Source: an uncultured Bacilli bacterium (GTDB lineage Bacteria > Bacillota_I > Bacilli_A > RF39 > UBA660). Taken from it: a stretch of 34,650 nucleotides of DNA. The position numbers and the translations under genes were made by a program. How positions within the stretch are numbered: position 1 is the first letter of the stretch; every line of letters begins with the position of its first letter. Below, in pieces: positions 17,760 to 27,424 of this stretch. The notes below the pieces were generated by a model. The model was given only the letters and a program-made list of their open reading frames with translations, was not told the origin of the DNA and did no database searches. The stretch spans positions 1 to 34,650 of the forward strand of contig CANQIV010000005.1 in assembly GCA_947624135.1 (NCBI GenBank). The letters run 5' to 3'.

Positions 17760-18849
17760 TTATGAATTAATTCAAAGATTTTTAAATATTATTAAAGAAC
17801 TTGCAATATCTAATCCTTCTAAAACTATAGATGATAATATTATTTATACAAATCTTGTGGGATATAATATATCTAAAGACCAAAAGCCATATGAAGATAT
17901 ATCTCAAATATTAAATAATATAGCTAATAACTACAAACAAAATCCTAACATGGAAATAAAAAAAGTTAAATCATTTTTAGTAATAGGAAATGGAAATATC
18001 AATTTTAATCAAATAAAACTCTATCTACCACTTGATAAAAATCATATAGAAACTGGAATTAAAGAACTAGTTGACTTTATATCATCTAAAAATATTCCCT
18101 ATCAAATAAAAATATCAAATAAAATAAGAAATGATGATATATCAATTAAAGTAAATACTCTTGAAGATGTAGAAGAAATTTTAAGTTTTGCTAATAACAA
18201 TGAGTATATAAAAGAAGGATTAATAAAATCAAATCCATTTTTACCAAGTATACATGGAATTGGAATTACAATGGATAATAATTATAGTTATAACTTTGTT
18301 ATTAGTGAATTAATATATAATTATATAGCAGTTTTAAAAATTAAAGATAAATTAGATGAAATACAAATAGAAAACTTAAATTTATTTATAAAAGAACAAG
18401 AAAAAAATATAGATGATTTAGATCTAAAAGATATATATAATTTACTTTTTAAAACTACAAGTAAAGAATTTAAAATTGAAGATTTTATAGATCATGCTAA
18501 TAAAAAAATGGCTGATAAATATGATGAAAATAAAAAAAGAATAGTAGATCCTAACTATTATTTAGAAATGGCAGTAAAGAAAACTTATGAAAAACATCAT
18601 AGTAGTAATATAATAATGGTCTTAAAAAGATACATAGATGGAGATGCAAAATACTTTACAAATGATGATAATGTACGTTTTGGATTAATTAAATACCTAG
18701 AACCTAGAGATTTAGTAAATATAATGAGAAATAAATTAATAGAAAATAATGAACCTGTTCCATCTGAAATTGATAACTTAATTAATAGTTATTTAGGCGT
18801 TATTTTAAAGGATGAAAATTATGAAAAATTACAAACAATAAGTAAGTAA
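17752..18849 (+). CDS. Hypothetical protein (weak HopA1-like resemblance)
   Basis: IKLYLPLDKNHIETGIKELVDFISSKNIPYQIKISNKIRNDDISIKVNTLEDVEEILSFANNNEYIKEGLIKSNPF. Confidence 0.6.
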   Translation: MSNYELIQRFLNIIKELAISNPSKTIDDNIIYTNLVGYNISKDQKPYEDISQILNNIANNYKQNPNMEIKKVKSFLVIGNGNINFNQIKLYLPLDKNHIETGIKELVDFISSKNIPYQIKISNKIRNDDISIKVNTLEDVEEILSFANNNEYIKEGLIKSNPFLPSIHGIGITMDNNYSYNFVISELIYNYIAVLKIKDKLDEIQIENLNLFIKEQEKNIDDLDLKDIYNLLFKTTSKEFKIEDFIDHANKKMADKYDENKKRIVDPNYYLEMAVKKTYEKHHSSNIIMVLKRYIDGDAKYFTNDDNVRFGLIKYLEPRDLVNIMRNKLIENNEPVPSEIDNLINSYLGVILKDENYEKLQTISK

Positions 18850-18892
18850 ATGAAAAAAAATTAGAAATTAATAATTTAGTTTCTTTTTTTGC

Positions 18893-18921
18893 TTGTAAAA
18901 ATCGTATTTTTTTTGTATACT
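18893..18921 (+). promoter_or_regulatory. Promoter of prepilin-like gene at 18945
   Basis: TTGTAA, 17 nt, TATACT. Confidence 0.55.
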
Positions 18922-18944
18922 ATTTAGTGAAAGTAGATGATTAA

Positions 18945-19358
18945 ATGAATAATAAAGGATTTACGTTGGTAGAATTATTAGCAGTTATAGTAATATTAGC
19001 AGCTCTTGCACTCATAACTACTACATCAGTTGCAAAAATATTAAAAGATTCAAAGGAAGATTTATATAATACACAGTTTAGCGCTCTTGAATCTATGGTA
19101 GGAATTTGGATGTCAGATAATATGGATTTACTACCTGATGTAGATAATTGTGCATATATAACTTTAAAAGACTTAAAAGAAGATGGAATACTTAGTTCAG
19201 AAATTAAAAATCCAAAAACAGGAGAAGAATTTCCTGAAGATTTAAAAATCAAATTAACAACTACAACTAATAAAAGAGGAAAAGAAATAACTAATTATGA
19301 AATTGATTCAAAAGATATAGAGGAGTGCAAATATGTATATGAAGAAGAATTAGAATAA
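18945..19358 (+). CDS. Type IV pilin-like / type II secretion pseudopilin (no poly-G)
   Basis: MNNKGFTLVELLAVIVILAALALITTTSVAKIL class III signal peptide. Confidence 0.85.
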   Translation: MNNKGFTLVELLAVIVILAALALITTTSVAKILKDSKEDLYNTQFSALESMVGIWMSDNMDLLPDVDNCAYITLKDLKEDGILSSEIKNPKTGEEFPEDLKIKLTTTTNKRGKEITNYEIDSKDIEECKYVYEEELE

Positions 19359-19423
19359 ATCTAATTTTTTTCTTTTATAAAATTTATGTGTGTGTTATAA
19401 TATGATTGATTTGGAGGAATATT

Positions 19424-20446
19424 ATGAAAACAGAAGATTTTGATTATTATTTACCAGAAAATTTAATTGCTCAAACTCCACTTGAGGTAAGAGATGAATC
19501 TCGATTACTTGTATTAGATAAAAAAACAGGTGACATCGAACATAAAAAATTTAAAAATATAATAGATTATTTAAATAAAGGAGATGTTTTAGTATTAAAT
19601 GATACTAAAGTAATGCCAGCAAGACTTTATGGTACTAAAATAGATACTAATGCAGTAGTAGAAATATTAATGTTAAAAGAAATGGAAAATGATACATGGG
19701 AAGTATTAAGTAAACCAGCTAAAAGAATAAAAATAGGTACTATAATTAAATTTTCTGATAAGTTAAGTTGTGAATGTATTGGAATTAAAGATGAAGGAAT
19801 TAGAATACTTAAATTTAATTACAATGGAATATTTTATGAAATACTTGATGAACTAGGAGAAATGCCGCTTCCTCCATATATACATGAAAAATTAAAAGAT
19901 AAAGATAGATATCAAACTGTGTATGCCAAAAATATTGGTAGTGCAGCCGCACCAACAGCAGGGCTTCATTTTACTGAAGAATTAATGAAACAAATAAAAG
20001 AAAAAGGAATAAAAATAGAATTTATAACCTTACATGTAGGTCTTGGAACATTTAGACCAGTTAATGTAGATAATATAAAGGATCACCATATGCACAGTGA
20101 ATTTTACATTATGAGTGAAGAAACAGCAAAAGTACTCAATGAAACTAAGAAAAATGGTGGTAGAATAATAAGCGTTGGTACAACAAGCACTAGAACACTT
20201 GAAACAATAATGAATCTACATGGTGAATTTAAAGCTTGTAGTGGATGGACTGATATATTTATATATCCAGGATATAAATTTAAAGCAATAGATGCGTTAA
20301 TTACTAATTTCCATTTACCTAAATCAACACTTGTAATGTTAGTTTCAGCATTTGCAGGTAAAGAAAATATTATGAATGCATATAAAATAGCAGTTTCAAA
20401 GGAATATCGTTTTTTCTCATTTGGCGATAGTATGTTTATAAAATGA
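19424..20446 (+). CDS. queA: S-adenosylmethionine:tRNA ribosyltransferase-isomerase
   Basis: [47 protein letters not shown]. Confidence 0.97.
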   Translation: MKTEDFDYYLPENLIAQTPLEVRDESRLLVLDKKTGDIEHKKFKNIIDYLNKGDVLVLNDTKVMPARLYGTKIDTNAVVEILMLKEMENDTWEVLSKPAKRIKIGTIIKFSDKLSCECIGIKDEGIRILKFNYNGIFYEILDELGEMPLPPYIHEKLKDKDRYQTVYAKNIGSAAAPTAGLHFTEELMKQIKEKGIKIEFITLHVGLGTFRPVNVDNIKDHHMHSEFYIMSEETAKVLNETKKNGGRIISVGTTSTRTLETIMNLHGEFKACSGWTDIFIYPGYKFKAIDALITNFHLPKSTLVMLVSAFAGKENIMNAYKIAVSKEYRFFSFGDSMFIK

Positions 20447-21375
20447 ATATAAATTTAATTAACGAATATTTAAAATTATATTTAGAAGATACACCTTTAG
20501 AAAGTTTTAACTTTATAAAACAAATAAATGAGATAGTTAGAAGAAATGCTAAAAATACAAAAATCTTCAAATATAAAGAAAAAATAAATATAAATGCTTC
20601 TATGACATATGCTTATAAATTTTTTAAAAGTATAAATAGTGATTATGCACAGTACTTTGCAGCCGCACTTTTAAATGAAACCTTTTATGTGAGTGAAAGT
20701 TTTGGTACAGCTTATTCTTATTACAACTATGATATTAATAAAAAAATTATTGAAATACCTTATACAAAAACCATAGTAGATTCTTATACAATAGTTCATG
20801 AAACATTACACGATATGAATCAAGATGCAGAAAATCTTACCATTAGTCGTAAATTAATAACAGAATCTATATCAATGTTAGGTGAAATGTTATTTGAAAA
20901 ATTCTTAATAGAAAATAAAATATCAGTTCAAGATAATCATAAAACTGTTATGAATAATTTCAAAGTAGTAAATGAATTATCCGATAGATTAAGTTTAGAA
21001 CTTTATTTAATATATACATATAAAACACAAGGATATATAGATTTAAAAACAATAAATAATATATATCAAAATTTTAATGAAGAAACTATAAATGAATTTA
21101 TAGAAGATGATTATAAATTTAATATATATTTTGATGGAAGATATATACTTGGCGCACTTATTTCAAGTTATATGTATGATAGAATAATTAAAAATCCTAA
21201 AATGATTAATGAATTTTTTGATATTAATAATGCGATGAATGATATGTATGTAGAAGATATATTTACATATTTAAATCTTGATTATAAATTTGATGATAAT
21301 GATTCAATATTATTTACAGATGAAAGTTTAAATAAATTAGAAAAAACATATAAAAAAGTATTAAAGAAGGTATGA
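20443..21375 (+). CDS. Hypothetical protein with HExxH motif, possible zinc metallopeptidase
   Basis: [14 protein letters not shown] (HETLH) followed by [22 protein letters not shown] overlap with queA stop. Confidence 0.6.
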   Translation: MNINLINEYLKLYLEDTPLESFNFIKQINEIVRRNAKNTKIFKYKEKININASMTYAYKFFKSINSDYAQYFAAALLNETFYVSESFGTAYSYYNYDINKKIIEIPYTKTIVDSYTIVHETLHDMNQDAENLTISRKLITESISMLGEMLFEKFLIENKISVQDNHKTVMNNFKVVNELSDRLSLELYLIYTYKTQGYIDLKTINNIYQNFNEETINEFIEDDYKFNIYFDGRYILGALISSYMYDRIIKNPKMINEFFDINNAMNDMYVEDIFTYLNLDYKFDDNDSILFTDESLNKLEKTYKKVLKKV

Positions 21376-21379
21376 TAAT

Positions 21380-22264
21380 TTGGTAATAGTAATAGTAGGA
21401 CCTACAGGAGTAGGTAAAACAAAATTAAGTATAGAGCTTGCTAAAAAATTAAATGGTGAAATTATAAATGCTGATAGTACACAGATATATAAATCTCTTG
21501 ATATAGCGACTGCTAAAATTAAACCAAATGAAATGGAAGGTATAAAACATCATTTAATAGATATAAAAAATATTGATGAAGATTATACAGTATATGATTT
21601 TCAAAGGGATTGTAGGTTAAAAATAGATGAAATAACTAAAAAAAATAAAACCCCTATAATTGTAGGTGGAACAGGACTTTATATAAAAGCTGCTTTATAT
21701 GATTATAAATTTAATATTGAAGAAAAAATAAATACTTATGAAAATTTAAGTAATGAAGAATTATATAATGAACTTATAAAAATAGATAGTAAAACTGATA
21801 TACATCCAAATAATAGAAAAAGAATTGTAAGAGCTCTAAATTATTATAATAATACTAATGAACCATTAAGTAGTAAAATAAAGACTAATAAATTACTTTA
21901 TGATGCAATATTTATTGGACTTACAACAGACAGAACTACACTTTATGATAGGATAAATAAAAGAACTGATGAAATGGTAAAAAATGGATTAATATTAGAA
22001 GCAAAAAAAATATATGATACTAATATAAGAAGCAAAGCAGTAATGACTCCTATTGGTTATAAGGAATTATTTAGATATTTTGATAATGAAATTACACTTG
22101 ATGATTCTATAGAACTTATAAAACAAAGATCCAGAAAATATGCTAAAAGACAATATACATGGTTTAATAATCAAATGAATATAAATTGGTTTAATGTTGA
22201 TTTTAATAATTTTAATAATACAATAAATGAAGTATTGGATTTTATAAATAATATGATAAAGTAG
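21380..22264 (+). CDS. miaA: tRNA dimethylallyltransferase (TTG start)
   Basis: VIVIVGPTGVGKTKLSIELAKKLNGEIINADSTQIYKSLDIATAKI; RSRKYAKRQYTWFNNQ. Confidence 0.97.
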   Translation: MVIVIVGPTGVGKTKLSIELAKKLNGEIINADSTQIYKSLDIATAKIKPNEMEGIKHHLIDIKNIDEDYTVYDFQRDCRLKIDEITKKNKTPIIVGGTGLYIKAALYDYKFNIEEKINTYENLSNEELYNELIKIDSKTDIHPNNRKRIVRALNYYNNTNEPLSSKIKTNKLLYDAIFIGLTTDRTTLYDRINKRTDEMVKNGLILEAKKIYDTNIRSKAVMTPIGYKELFRYFDNEITLDDSIELIKQRSRKYAKRQYTWFNNQMNINWFNVDFNNFNNTINEVLDFINNMIK

Positions 22265-22281
22265 ATAATTCTACTTTTTTT
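22258..22281 (+). terminator. Rho-independent terminator after miaA
   Basis: AAAGTAGA-TAAT-TCTACTTT then TTTT. Confidence 0.7.
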
Positions 22282-22285
22282 AGAC

Positions 22286-22314
22286 TTGTAAAAAATAGAT
22301 TTAAGTGGTATTAT
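22286..22314 (+). promoter_or_regulatory. Promoter of pilin-like copy 2
   Basis: TTGTAA, 17 nt, TATTAT, extended -10. Confidence 0.7.
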
Positions 22315-22370
22315 TAGTATAGATAGAAGAGTAAGAAAAAGACTTCTATTAGAGTGAAAGGAATGGAATT

Positions 22371-24219
22371 ATGAAAGAACTAAAACAATTAAATATGAGT
22401 AGGGGGGGGGGTACTTTACACTAGAAAAGTAAAGGCATTCACCCTAATAGAACTTTTAGCTGTAATAGTAATATTAGCTATAATAGCAGTCATAGCTACC
22501 CCAATAATTTTGGGAGTAATAAACGATTCAAAATATAAAGCATTTAAATTAAGCTTAAACAATATAGAACACGCATATGAATTATATGCTACTCAAAATA
22601 ACATTGAACAAGGTACAGAAATAGATATAAGTAAACTACCTCTTGATTCAAAAAACTTAAAAGGAAAAGTATTTTTAAATTCAGAAGGAAAAATAGAATT
22701 AAAAGAAGTAACAGATGGAACATATAGTGCGGAAGGAACACTAGATGATTTAAGTGTACTTAAAGGTACAGTTGATGAACTTGTAAAAAATAAATTAAAA
22801 ATAGATGTAAATTTAAATTCAACATCAACAAGTATAATAGTAACAGTAGATAGAATAGAAGGATATCCAACAAGTTATAGTTATGAAATAACAGGACCAA
22901 ATGATTATAGTGAAAAGGTAAATAATAAGCAAGAAAATACACATACTTTTGATAAATTAAAAATAGATAAAGAATATACAATAAAAGTAACAGCAAAAAA
23001 TAAAATAGGATTAACAAAAGAGGTAATAAAGACAATAAAAACTTTAAAAACAGAAAGTAGTATAGATATAAAATTAAGTCCAGATGATGAATACATAAAA
23101 GAAGGAACAGTAACAATAAAGTATACAATAAAAGAAGAAGGATTAGTAGGTAAATATAAATGGAATGAAGAAGAGGAATTTACACCAGCAAATCAAAATA
23201 CAATAGAAATATCAGCAAAAAATGGAACACTTACTGCAGTAGTAGCAGATGGAGAAGAAATAGTATTATCAAAACCAATTACAATAAATAATATAGATAC
23301 TACAGGACCAACATATACAAAAGAAATAAATATGGGAAATGTAACAATAAAAGCAAGTGATGATAAAAGTGGCTTACATGAGTCAGCATATAGTTGTGAT
23401 GGAGTATATCAAACGTCAAATATTTGTAAGTTTACAGCAATGGGGAATCATACAATAAATGTAAGAGATGCTTTAGAAAATGTAGGAGAAGAACAAATAG
23501 TAACAATAGTAAGTGGAGTAACAAAGGAAAGCACAATACCATCTAAGCAACATGAAGGAGTAAAAGCAATAATATATTTAAATCCAAGTAACTTAATAGA
23601 AAAATGCACAAGTAGTAATGTAAATAGTGATACAGAAACAAAGACAGGATGTATGAAATGGTATGCATATGAAGAAACAAGTAGTACATATACAGCAATA
23701 TTAGATCACAATACAACATCTATGTTAGCTTGGAATTCAAAAGGAGATAACACTGATGATAGTGAAATAATTGAGCAATTAAAAACAGATACAAGTAATT
23801 GGGATAAAAGTTTAAGTGCAAGATTAATAAGTGCAGATGAAATAGCAAAAATAGTAGACCCAACTAATACTATGGAATTTAATTCTAAAACGAGTGGAAT
23901 AGATAAATACTTTTATTTTCAAGATTTGAGTCAAACTATCGATTCAACAAATGAATGTGCTACAAATAATAATTGTAAATACGCATGGCTATATGATAGA
24001 ACAAGTAAGGTTTGCAAAGAAAAATTGGGATGTTTGAACAATGCTACTGGAAATCACAATGGTGATGGATATTGGACTAGTACTAAAATATATAATGATG
24101 CAAGCAATGTTTTCCGTGTTGGTAGTGATGGTACATTATATTTTATGAATGCAAAAACTAGTACACGATTTGGAATAAGACCAGTAATAACAGTTTCAAA
24201 ATCAATAATCAATAATTAA
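22371..24219 (+). CDS. Phase-variable prepilin-like surface protein, copy 2 (frame interrupted by G10)
   Basis: Same leader, G10 and pilin helix as copy 1; FN3-like and Ig-like segments; C-terminal YWTSTKIYNDASNVFRVGSDGTLYFMNAKTSTRFGIRPVITVSK. Confidence 0.8.
22402..22411 (+). repeat. Poly-G tract (G10), copy 2
   Basis: Direct read. Confidence 0.95.
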
Positions 24220-24231
24220 TTATATAAACTA

Positions 24232-24261
24232 TGAAAAGTAGATAATTTACTTTTCCTTTTT
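24232..24261 (+). terminator. Rho-independent terminator
   Basis: GAAAAGTA-GATAATT-TACTTTTC then CTTTTT. Confidence 0.65.
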
Positions 24262-24274
24262 AATAAAATTATAC

Positions 24275-24303
24275 TTGTAAAAATTTATATTAAGTGGTAT
24301 TAT
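24275..24303 (+). promoter_or_regulatory. Promoter of pilin-like copy 3
   Basis: TTGTAA, 17 nt, TATTAT, extended -10. Confidence 0.7.
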
Positions 24304-24358
24304 TAGTATAGATAGAAGAGTAAGAAAAAGCTTCTATTAGAGTGAAAGGAAGGAAAAT

Positions 24359-26156
24359 ATGAAAGAGATAAAACAATTAAATATGAGTAGGGGGGGGGGT
24401 ACTTTACACTAGAAAAGTAAAGGCATTCACCCTAATAGAACTTTTAGCTGTAATAGTAATATTAGCTATAATAGCAGTCATAGCTACTCCAATAATTTTG
24501 GGAGTAATAAATGATTCAAAGTACAAAGCGTTTAAAATAAGTTTAAACAATATAGAACATGCATATGAACTTTATGCAGTACAGAAAAATATTAAACCGG
24601 GTACAGAGATAAATATAGAAGATTTACCTCTTGATGCAAAGAACTTAAAAGGAAAAGTATTCTTAAATTCAGAAGGTAAAATAGAATTAAAAGAAGTAAC
24701 AGATGGAACATATAGTGCGGAAGGAACACTAGATGATTTAAGTGTACTTAAAGGAACAGTCGAAGATTTACTAGCTAACAGATTAGAAATAAATGTAAAT
24801 GTAAATAATACCGCAAGAAATATAATAATAACAGTAGAAACAATAGATGGTGTACCAACGAGTTATAGTTATCAAATATTAGAACCTGAAGAGTATAAAA
24901 AAGAGATAAATAATACAGATAAAAATACATATACATTTGATAAATTAAAAATAGATACAGAATATAAAATAAAAGTAATAGTAAAAAATAAAGCAGGCTT
25001 AACAAAAGAGATAACAAGAACAGTAAGGACATTAAATATAAATTCAATAAATATAGAATTTAGTCCAACAGATAGATATGTAAAGGAAGGAACAATAACA
25101 ATAACATATCCAGATTTTGAATCAGGATTAGTAAGTAAATATAGTTGGGATGATGAAAAACCTATAATAGTAAATGAAAAAATAAAAGAAATAGAAGCTC
25201 AAAATGGAACACTTATAGCAATGATAACAGATGGAGAAGAAACAATATTATCAGCTACACTTACAATAAATAATATAGATAATATAGGTCCAACTTTTGA
25301 AACAATAGTAAATGAGAACATAGTAACAATAACAAATGTTAATGATACAGGAATAGGATTACATGAGTCAGCATATAGTTGTGATGGAACATGGCAAAAA
25401 TCAAATATATGTAAATTTAAAACAATAGGTAGTCATACAGTAAATGTAAGAGATGCGTTAGAAAATGAAGGAAGCATTGAAATAACAAATGGAATACCAG
25501 CAAAACAATATGTAGGGGTAAAAGCAATAGTATTTTATAATCCAGTAACAGATAAGTCATGTAATAAAGAAGAATCAATAAGTGTAACAGGTACAAAAGA
25601 TGTATGCATGAGATGGTATGTATATGAAGAAACAGATGACTCATATATAATGATATTAGATCACAATATATCAAATTCTGTTAAATGGAATTCAAATGGA
25701 GATAGTAGCGATAATAGTGAAATAATTAATACACTAAATCAACATACAAGTAATTGGGCAAAAGATCTAAATGTAAGACTAATAAGTGCAGATGAGGTAG
25801 CAAAAATAGTAGACCCAACAAATAGTATGGGATTTAATTCTAAGACAAGTGGTAATGACAAATGGTTTTCATTTCAAGATTTGAGTCAAACTATCGATTC
25901 AACAAATGAATGTGCTACAAATAATAATTGTAAATACGCATGGCTATATGATAGAACATACACTTATTGCACTACTTATGGGTGCTTAAATGATAATGAG
26001 GATGCTGCTTGGGGTTATTGGACATCTAGTGCTGTTTATGGAGATGCTAAGGGAGCTTGGCATGTAGGTGGTAATGGAGGATTTGGTGGCGCCGATATTA
26101 CTAAAGGTCAAGGTTTAAGACCAGTCATAACACTCTCTAAAACCAAATTTAATTAA
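24359..26156 (+). CDS. Phase-variable prepilin-like surface protein, copy 3 (frame interrupted by G10)
   Basis: Same leader, G10 and pilin helix; C-terminal GYWTSSAVYGDAKGAWHVGGNGGFGGADITKGQGLRPVITLSK. Confidence 0.8.
24390..24399 (+). repeat. Poly-G tract (G10), copy 3
   Basis: Direct read. Confidence 0.95.
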
Positions 26157-26259
26157 TAATAACTAATCAAATATGTTATGTAAAATTCATATCATATTTT
26201 TCTTTATATAAAATAAAAAAATTGATATAATATATTTAGTATATAAATGGAGAAAAATT

Positions 26260-27348
26260 ATGAATGAATTAGTATATGAAATATTAAAAATAATAAATAG
26301 TTATGGATATATATCATACATTGTTGGAGGATATCCTAGAGATTTTTATATGGGAAGAAAATCTAATGATTATGACATATGTACTAATGCAACTCCAAAA
26401 GAGTTAAGAGAAATTTTTAAAGATTCAATTAAAAGTGAACAATATGGTTCAATAGTATTAGAATACAAAAATATAAAATTTGAAATAACAACATTTAGAC
26501 GTGATATTAAATATATCAACAATAGAAAACCAGAAGAAATAGAATATGTAAAAACAATAGAAGAAGATATAAAAAGAAGAGATTTTACAATGAATACCAT
26601 GTATATAAATTCAGATGGTAAACTTATAGATTTATTAAATGCTAAAAAAGATATAGATAAAAAAATAATAAAAATGGTAGGAGATCCTAATATAAAACTA
26701 AAAGAAGATTCACTTAGAATATTACGTGCGATAAGATTTGCTACATCACTTAATTTTAGATTAGAAAAAAATTTAAAAAATGCTATAACAAAAAATAAAG
26801 AATTACTTAAAAATTTATCATATTATAGAAAAAAAGAAGAATTAGATAAAATATTTTCTAATTCTAATGTAATGTATGGAATTGAACTTATTAAATTATT
26901 AGGTTTATCAGAACCACTTGAACTTAAAAATATTGAAAAAATAGTTCCAACAACATATTTAATAGGTATGTGGGCACAACTTGATTCTTTAGATAAATAT
27001 AATTTTAACAATAATGAAAAAGAAACAATAATAAAAATAAGAGAACTTATGAATAAAAATATATTAGATTATAATAATTTATATAAGTATGGACTTTATA
27101 TATCTACAATAGTAGGTGAAATAAAAGGTATCGATAAAAATTTAATCAATAAAAAATTCGATAGTTTATATATAAAAAATATATCTGAAATAAATATAGA
27201 AGCAAACGAAATATGTGAGTTATTAGATAAAAAACCAGATAAATTTTTAAAAGATATATTTAAAGATATAGAAAATAAACTAGTTAATCAAGCACTAATA
27301 AATGATAAAGAAATATTAAAAAAATATATAATAGAAAAATATAAATAA
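26260..27348 (+). CDS. cca: CCA tRNA nucleotidyltransferase
   Basis: YIVGGYPRDFYMGRKSNDYDICTNATP; RRDFTMNTMYIN; DSLRILRAIRFATSLNF. Confidence 0.93.
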   Translation: MNELVYEILKIINSYGYISYIVGGYPRDFYMGRKSNDYDICTNATPKELREIFKDSIKSEQYGSIVLEYKNIKFEITTFRRDIKYINNRKPEEIEYVKTIEEDIKRRDFTMNTMYINSDGKLIDLLNAKKDIDKKIIKMVGDPNIKLKEDSLRILRAIRFATSLNFRLEKNLKNAITKNKELLKNLSYYRKKEELDKIFSNSNVMYGIELIKLLGLSEPLELKNIEKIVPTTYLIGMWAQLDSLDKYNFNNNEKETIIKIRELMNKNILDYNNLYKYGLYISTIVGEIKGIDKNLINKKFDSLYIKNISEINIEANEICELLDKKPDKFLKDIFKDIENKLVNQALINDKEILKKYIIEKYK

Positions 27349-27424
27349 ACAAAATATTTTTGATAAAATTATAAATAATGTAGTATAATATTACACGTAT
27401 AAAATCAATAAGTAGGTGATAAAA

